Assembly: GCA_036346405.1 (NCBI GenBank)
Contig: CM070563.1
Location: forward strand, 32,188,816-32,252,815
Direction: 5' to 3'
Length of the DNA: 64,000 nt
From: Phyllostachys edulis
Taxonomy: Eukaryota; Streptophyta; Magnoliopsida; Poales; Poaceae
Shown in pieces: positions 57,790 through 64,000 of this stretch. The notes beneath the pieces are model-generated. The model was given only the letters and a program-made list of their open reading frames with translations, searched no databases and had not been told where the DNA came from. Positions within the stretch are counted from its first letter, which is position 1. The number at the start of each line of letters is the position of its first letter. The translations under genes and the position numbers were made by a program.

Positions 57790-58305
57790 TATTAGCAAAA
57801 GTAGCCTTGGCATCAAGATCAGTAGTGGCAGCGATGTAGTGGCAGCGATGTCAGTTACTTCTAATATCATCTTCAATGTATAAGCCAGGTTCTAAAAATC
57901 GGCCGATTTTTCTAGCGGACGCTCCCGTTAAAAGTCTAAACCAGGTTCAAAAAATTCGGTCCATCTTGAATTGAAACCCGGATTAGGCGCCGCCCTCCCC
58001 ATCATCCAGAGTCATCTACTTAGCCCGATTCCGTGGAAGCGTTCCAACAAACACCTCATCGAGTGTTTGTTTGTCTGCGTACTCAATAGATAGCAGACAC
58101 CGCAGAAAAGAAAAGACAGAATAAGGTGAGCTATAGCCAACACGGAGGCCTGCGTGCCGGCTTGTTTGTCCTCTCCCTTGGCGCCAAACAACCAAGAAGC
58201 AAAAAACTGAAGCTACCCTACCCTACCGAAGCCAACCCTTTCTCCATCCACACCACTCCAAGGTCCAAACCATTTCCCTCCGTCGGTCCTGGCCACCTCT
58301 GCAGC
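57790..58305 (+). promoter_or_regulatory. Upstream region and 5' UTR of fucosidase copy 2
   Basis: It includes a direct repeat, GTAGTGGCAGCGATGT, at about 57820-57852, and the block at 57988-58065 shared with the remnant at 52543. The 58133-58200 leader is shared with 55081. No clear TATA box was fixed. A GTG at 58126 opens the same frame upstream, but the first ATG in frame is at 58306. Confidence 0.5.
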
Positions 58306-61300
58306 ATGGACGGGAACGCTGACGACTGGGTCCGCGAACGTCGGCCGAAGGAGGCGGCCAAGGCGGCAGGGAGGAAATGGAGAGCGGCGGCGACAGAGAA
58401 GGAGCGGCCGCTGAAGGTGGTGTTCGCGTCGCCGGCGGAGTACTTCACGGACGCGTTGCCGATCGGGAACGGTAGCCTCGGCGGCATGGTCTGGGGCGCG
58501 GTCGCTTCCGACAAGCTCCAGCTTAACCGTAATCAACTAACCACTTGCCTTCCTTCTCTTTGCTTAAATACAGTATGTTTTTTCTTCTCACTCGCGCTAG
58601 AATAAACCTATGGGTTTTTAAAAATCCAGGAACAAGAGTTTGTTTCCTAAAACATTATTTATGAAATAACGGAGAGTATAACATAGACATATACCGTTCC
58701 TAAGATGTATATTTTGTTGGTCACAAACCAAACATGCGCTTGGATGCCAAATGCTGGCACAAGAAAACTAACCTCACTAACCACATAGGCACGGAGAGAG
58801 AAGAAACGGCTGCTAATTGTTGGCATCCAGAAACAGATCCAATTTAGTGGGTTAGCTAATTGCCCAAAGGTAGCTAGTAACACTATTTACAAGCCAAAAT
58901 ATTGGTAGTCTTCGAAACAATTGACAACTTTCGATTACTGATGAGTGTGGTCATAATGTTTGCTGCCTGAAATTCCATGATTTAGAGTCTGTTTGGAACA
59001 CACGACTTCTATAGAAATTTCGCAATAATTTTGCAAGAAATATTCTCTCTGCTTATTTTTATAAGGCATCAGTGCATTTTAAGATTCAAACCGTGTATGT
59101 TTGACGGGCAATTAGTCCAACGTAATATAATTAAGTTTATTAACATAAAAGTGGTACCGTTATTAGTTTCTTGTTTGAAACTAATTTTACACGAACATGA
59201 TTTTGTAGTTATTAAAGGCATACCATAAAATAAGTTACAAAATTAAAATTGAATTTCGGAGATCTTGCCAAATCAAACCGGGCCTTATATAAGTAAATGG
59301 ATAGAGTAGTTCAGTTTCTGTTGATATCCCCGCTCTCCAAACAGGACCTCGAATTGAACTACACCGCACACTCTGACCTCGCAGAGGAGCAAAGTACATC
59401 TGTCTTGTCTCCTCAGTCCCCGCAGAATTGCATTGGTCTCTACAGTACAAGTGCACCACACCCCACTGCGCGCGCGGGCGGCCGCAAGGTGGTCGACCAA
59501 ATGCGTGAACTGTGCGCCTCATCGTATCCCGGCGCAATGCCCTCGCCAGAACGTCAGGAATTTCGATGCGGCAATGCCATGATTTGACTTGTGTCTCCGC
59601 GCGAAATTCCATATTGATTTCAAGATTTGAGTAGTTCTTGCCGTTCTTCACCGTATTGCAAGGAGAGGAAGGGGTGAGAAGCAATGATGTGGTCTGATCG
59701 TTCCTGCAGATGACACCCTATGGACCGGTGCGCCCGGAAACTACACCGACCCGAACGCGCCAGCTGCTCTTGCAGAGGTGAGGGAGCTCGTCGACCAAGG
59801 GCGGTTCACCGACGCCACAGTGGCGGCCACTGGCCTCTTCGGTGGACAAACAGAGGTATGCCATTATGTTTTGGAATTCATTGCAGCAGTGTCAAAATAT
59901 AGTATAAGTACTTGATCACTCATCTACACACAGTAGTTATGTGCATTTGAACTGTGATAATGATATCCATGTTCATATTGCTTTCTTGAAACATGAATTG
60001 TCTTTATGAAGGTCTACCAACCTCTTGGTGACATAAATATAGAGTTCGGCACTTCCGATCAGGAGTATGATTCCTACAGAAGACAGCTTGATTTACATAC
60101 CGCGACCACCCTTGTCACTTACAACATTGGGGGAGTGCAGTACACAAGGGAGCACTTCTGCTCAAATCCTCATCAAGTCATTGTCACCAAGATCTCTGCA
60201 AGCAAACCAAGACATGTCTCCTGCACAATGTCCTTAAGTAGTCAGTTAAACCACAACGTCACTGTAACTAATGCAAATGAGATAATCATGGAAGGCATCT
60301 GCCCCGGACAGAGACCTACGCTGAAGAAATATCATGGCAATAACGCAACTGGCATTAAGTTTGCAGCTGTGCTTGGTTTGCAGATGGGTGGGAACACTGC
60401 AAAGGCAGAAGTTCTGAAAGATCAAAAGTTGAGACTTGACAATGCAGATTGGGTTGTTTTCGTTGTTGCAGCTGCTTCCTCATTCGATGGGCCATTTGTC
60501 AATCCTTTAGACTCTAAATTAGATCCCACATCTCTAGCTCTCAATACATTAAATCTCAGCAGGAACTTGACATTTGATCAGCTTAAAGCAGCCCATTTGG
60601 ATGATTATCAGAGCCTTTTTTACCGTGTTACCTTGCAACTTTCACGAGGATTGAACGACGCATGCACTTTGATGACTGAAAAAGAGAGACCAGAAGAAAT
60701 TGGTGAAGCCATCAGGACTTCAGAAGACAGGGTGAAGAGTTTTAGTAGTGATGAGGATCCTTCCCTGGTTGAACTGTTATTCCAGTATGGTCGCTATCTC
60801 CTCATTTCCTGCTCTCGGCCTGGAACTCAGGTTTCTAATCTGCAAGGGATCTGGAGCCAAGATACAGCACCTGCATGGGAGTAAGAGCTTTTATTTCTTG
60901 TTAATTTTGTTGTTGTTTAATCGGTGGATCGTGGTTTTCTAACCATTTTCAGTTAGTTATATGGCTAAGTAAGAAGTGCTATCCATGCATGATGCACAGA
61001 AATGAAGTACTGTTGGAAAATATTTGCTCAAACTTGTGATGTTAATTTGATGAATACAATGGTACACAATCTTTAGTTCTAAATACAAGTACCATTTGAG
61101 TTCTATTCATGGGGGGGAAAATCGGCGGTAGCACTGTAGCTGCTGGTATTGATATGTTGTTTTGGCCTATTTTTGATTGATTGAGCTGTTCCCCATTCAT
61201 ATATGTTGTTTGGTGTAAGAAATTCTAGAAATGCAAATAAAATTGGGAGAAAATATTGAATTTGAACAGATAAAGTGCAATTCCAAGTGATAACTGGCCT

Positions 61301-63728
61301 GCAGCTGGCCAAATTCAAATTTAATTTTATATTTGATGATTGAAGTCGTCTGGTAGAAATCAGGTTACCGCTGGTGACTGATACCAGCAGCGTCCAGTAT
61401 TATTTCCCTAACCAGTTTTTTGAATTCTTGGTTCTACAATTTCTAGTAATGCAGTGACATGACCAACGGACCGGTGCATGCTTTATGACCTCATGTTATA
61501 ACATTTGAAATTTTCAACCCACTAGGGTTTTCCCTGTCACTTATATTGATAAAAGCAGTCAACTTCAATAGAAACAATGCTTATTATAAAAGGCAAACTT
61601 TAGAGAGATGTTCGCTTATGCATTGTGTTTAATGTTTTGTATTTATTCTAGTGCATTCAATTGTTGCTCTAGATCATACCAATCTTTCATTTTTAGGAAG
61701 TCAGACTCTATGCCTACGCTTGCACTAATGGATAAGGAGCTCCACTTTCATAGATACCATTACCATCTAAGCTTGCAGTAATTTAATTGTACACTTTGAG
61801 GAGCCTCCTGATGATTTCATTTTCTCATGATGAAATAATGGCTTATTTATTTACGATCCATTTCAAGGGCCAAAATGTCAAATACTTACACTGTTTTTCT
61901 TTTCAGTGCAGCTCCTCATCTGAATATAAATCTACAGATGAATTACTGGCCAACACTTCCTTGCAACCTTAGTGAATGCCAAAAACCATTATTTGATTTC
62001 CTAGCATCTCTTGCGGTTAACGGAAGTAAAACAGCAAAAGTAAGTTTTGGTTCTGAGTCTTCTGACTACTCGGGATTGTATTGACCGAATTTGTGTATTT
62101 TTTTAGTTTTGGCCGTCATCTCTTAGGGTCTCTTGTAGGCCTACAAACAATTATTAGAACTTGTGCCTTAATCATGGAACCAAAGAAAAGCTGCGTAATT
62201 CAAATATTATTACCAAACTTCATACTTCTAGTGACTATTCACACAAAAATGGCTAGCAAATAGTGACAGACATTAAGTTAGTGAATATGTATATAGCACA
62301 TTGCAAATTAGCAGTAGGGAATAGTCCCTTCATGTGATTCTTCTTTCTGAACTTGGAATGTGCTGCAGTAAAATTTGATAGTAAAGTTCCTTTCAAACAA
62401 ACAAGCCCTTTATCCCATTCTACAGCAATCAAGTTAAATTTTAGAAGTCAGATTCCTTTGTGCCATTTATTGTTGGGAACTATGTGAATGTGACAGGTCA
62501 ATTACCAAGTAAGTGGCTGGGTAACTCATCATGTATCAGATATATGGGCAAAATCATCAGCGTATCTTAAGAATCCAAAGCATGCTGTGTGGCCTATGGG
62601 AGGTGCCTGGCTTTGCATACATCTATGGGAGCATTACCAGTTTTCACTGGACAAAGTAAGCACCAGTCATAGTATTACTATCATGTTTTAGTCCACTCTC
62701 CACTGTATGTGACTGATTAAGCTTTGCAAGGATCATTTCTTGATCCAAAATCCCATCTTCTAACTTGTAAGAATGTTAAGGTACCCCAACCTTAAGGAAA
62801 ACATATCTGAAACTTCTTTGCAATAGTTGTCAAAGTAAGACAAACAGAACATATCAAGGATGTTTGAAATTTCTTGCGAGATAGTTATTTGGTGGCTTAA
62901 TGTTATGAAATATTTACTGTCTTGTAAGATATTTTTCAGGACTTTTTGGAGAACACGGCATATCCATTGCTTGAAGGTTGTGCTACCTTTCTGGTTGACT
63001 GGTTGATTGAAGGACCTGCAGGTTGTCTGGAAACCAATCCCTCAACTTCTCCGGAACATGCTTTCATAGCTCCTGATGGTCAGCCAGCGAGTGTGAGTTA
63101 CTCGACAACAATGGACATCTCGATCATACGGGAGGTTTTCTCGGCAGTCCTTTCATCTGCAGAGGTAATTAGATGACAGTTACATCAGATTGAACCTTTT
63201 ATTGTGCGTTGAATGACATATAGTAGCTAGCGAATAGGATATTATGAAGACTGGAGGGCTCTCATCGCTAGTTATAGTTGTTGCCGTCCCCTTCTTCACC
63301 GACTATCCGCAAATGCTGACAAATAGTTAGTTGTGTTGGTTAAAAAACAAGTCCGTTGTATAGGTTAAAAAATAATAATCAGTTGTGCAACTTGTGCTAT
63401 ACTATAGGTTTTGGGAAAATCTGATACTGATTTGGTCGAGAGGATCAAGAAAGCACTCCCAAGGCTTCCTCCCATACAAATTGCAAGAGATCGTACTGTC
63501 ATGGAGTGGGTAGGTGTTCAAAATCTTAAGCTGCCTTTTTCATTTTCATCTTCTCTGTATTGTAGAATGATGTGTTATACATGTTAATGCAGGCACTAGA
63601 TTTTCAGGACCCAGAAGTTCAACATAGGCACTTGTCGCATCTCTTCGGACTTTACCCTGGACATACTATAACCATGGATAAAACCCCTGATGTTTGTGAA
63701 GCTGTTGCCAATAGCCTTTACAAAAGAG
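58306..63728 (+). CDS. Alpha-L-fucosidase 2-like (GH95), 5' part of gene, copy 2
   Basis: Eight exons join in frame: 58306-58528, 59710-59855, 60012-60880, 61907-62039, 62497-62655, 62940-63164, 63408-63509, 63593-63728. They give about 664 residues, and the last two exons lie beyond the window. With exons like those of copy 1 the protein would be about 832 residues, normal for plant GH95. The start ATG (58306) gives MDGNADDWVRERRPKEAAKA. No classic signal peptide is visible, which is odd for a wall enzyme. Domain marks are the N-terminal beta-sandwich (LKVVFASPAEYFTDALPIGN, LNHDTLWTGAPGNYTDPNAP), LQGIWSQDTAPAWDAAPHLN, NINLQMNYWP, WPMGGAWLCIHLWEHYQ and HRHLSHLFGLYPGHT. No frameshift was found. 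Likely role: hydrolysis of alpha-1,2-fucosyl residues of xyloglucan or glycans. Exon phases match copy 1. Confidence 0.93.
58985..59284. mobile_element. Tourist-like MITE in intron 1 of fucosidase copy 2
   Basis: TTA duplications (58982-58984, 59285-59287) flank a 300-bp non-coding segment. Its ends are inverted and diverged: GAGTCTGTTTGGAACACA on the left and, on the other strand, GGCCCGGTTTGATTTGGC on the right. TTA duplication and GGxCxGTTTGG ends fit PIF/Harbinger-type Tourist MITEs. Confidence 0.6.
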
Positions 63729-64000
63729 GTTTGCTTACCTGAACATTTGACAATATCTTTCTATGTCATATTCAATACCTAACAATTGCAGATGGTTAAT
63801 CTATTGAACACAGTTTGGCCTTGGGCTTCTTTAACACTGCAAACTGAGGACAAAATATAGTCATTTATAAGCAGTAGGATTCTTTTTCTCCAACCTCATA
63901 AGCTTCTAGGAACCATATGTTTTGAATAATGGAAAATAGTATGCTACAATTTGAAAGTAAAATAAGCCAAGAATCTAAGCTAAATTCCAGTTTGTTATAC

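Noticed and set aside
58126..58305. Upstream extension of fucosidase copy 2 from 58126
   Set aside because: The first codon is GTG, not ATG. The region is similar to non-coding leader at 55081, where the frame is not conserved.
59039..59240. Stowaway MITE nested in the intron 1 Tourist element
   Set aside because: One end resembles CTCTCTGCTTATTTTTATAA, but no matching right terminus or TA duplication was found.

Overview
This is plant nuclear DNA from a grass, most likely a rice relative (Oryza). The evidence is intron-rich genes with GT-AG junctions and several typical grass transposon families: Stowaway and Tourist MITEs, a CACTA element, a rice-style Helitron, Copia and Gypsy LTR retrotransposons, a BARE/RIRE1-like solo LTR, and LINEs. 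No bacterial-type operon, CRISPR array, rRNA or tRNA gene was seen.

The only convincing functional genes are two same-strand copies of a GH95 alpha-L-fucosidase. Gene 1 is the 3' part of a copy whose 5' half lies before the window (seven exons, 136-5128). Gene 2 is the 5' part of a second copy (eight exons, 58306-63728) that runs off the right edge. Between them lies a wreck of a third copy: promoter-like sequence at 52543-52615, a 5' UTR at 55081-55165 and a truncated exon 1 at 55214-55309. The locus was therefore at least a three-member tandem array.

From 5.1 to 58 kb the window is mostly nested mobile DNA. A dead NLR disease-resistance gene lies on the minus strand, with its LRR part at 6525-10863 and its coiled-coil N-terminus at 50193-50512. 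The LRR part is broken by two LINE tails and by a gag-only LTR element (8941-10662). Between the NLR parts sits one Copia element, 12173-49756. Its two LTRs share the target duplication ACTAC, although 37.6 kb of nested DNA now separates them. Nested inside it, left to right, are: a BARE/RIRE1-like solo LTR (15639-17219); the 5' end of a minus-strand Gypsy element (18196-21448) inside another LTR fragment (21449-22564); a long plus-strand LTR ending at 48359; a CACTA transposon carrying methionine aminopeptidase exons (23445-28604); a near-complete minus-strand Copia element whose RT gene holds a LINE fragment (30066-42776); and a 3.6-kb solo LTR (43464-47033).

Right of the nest are a Helitron carrying kinesin fragments (50760-52422) and two solo LTRs (52726-54860, 55315-57784) that flank the broken third fucosidase copy.

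Most boundaries rest on target-site duplications, primer-binding sites, polypurine tracts and terminal motifs read by eye. Family names come from recalled motifs, without database searches. I found no new biochemical system. The most unusual items are the Copia-LINE chimera, the gag-only LTR element, the two gene-capturing transposons and the recoverable nesting order.
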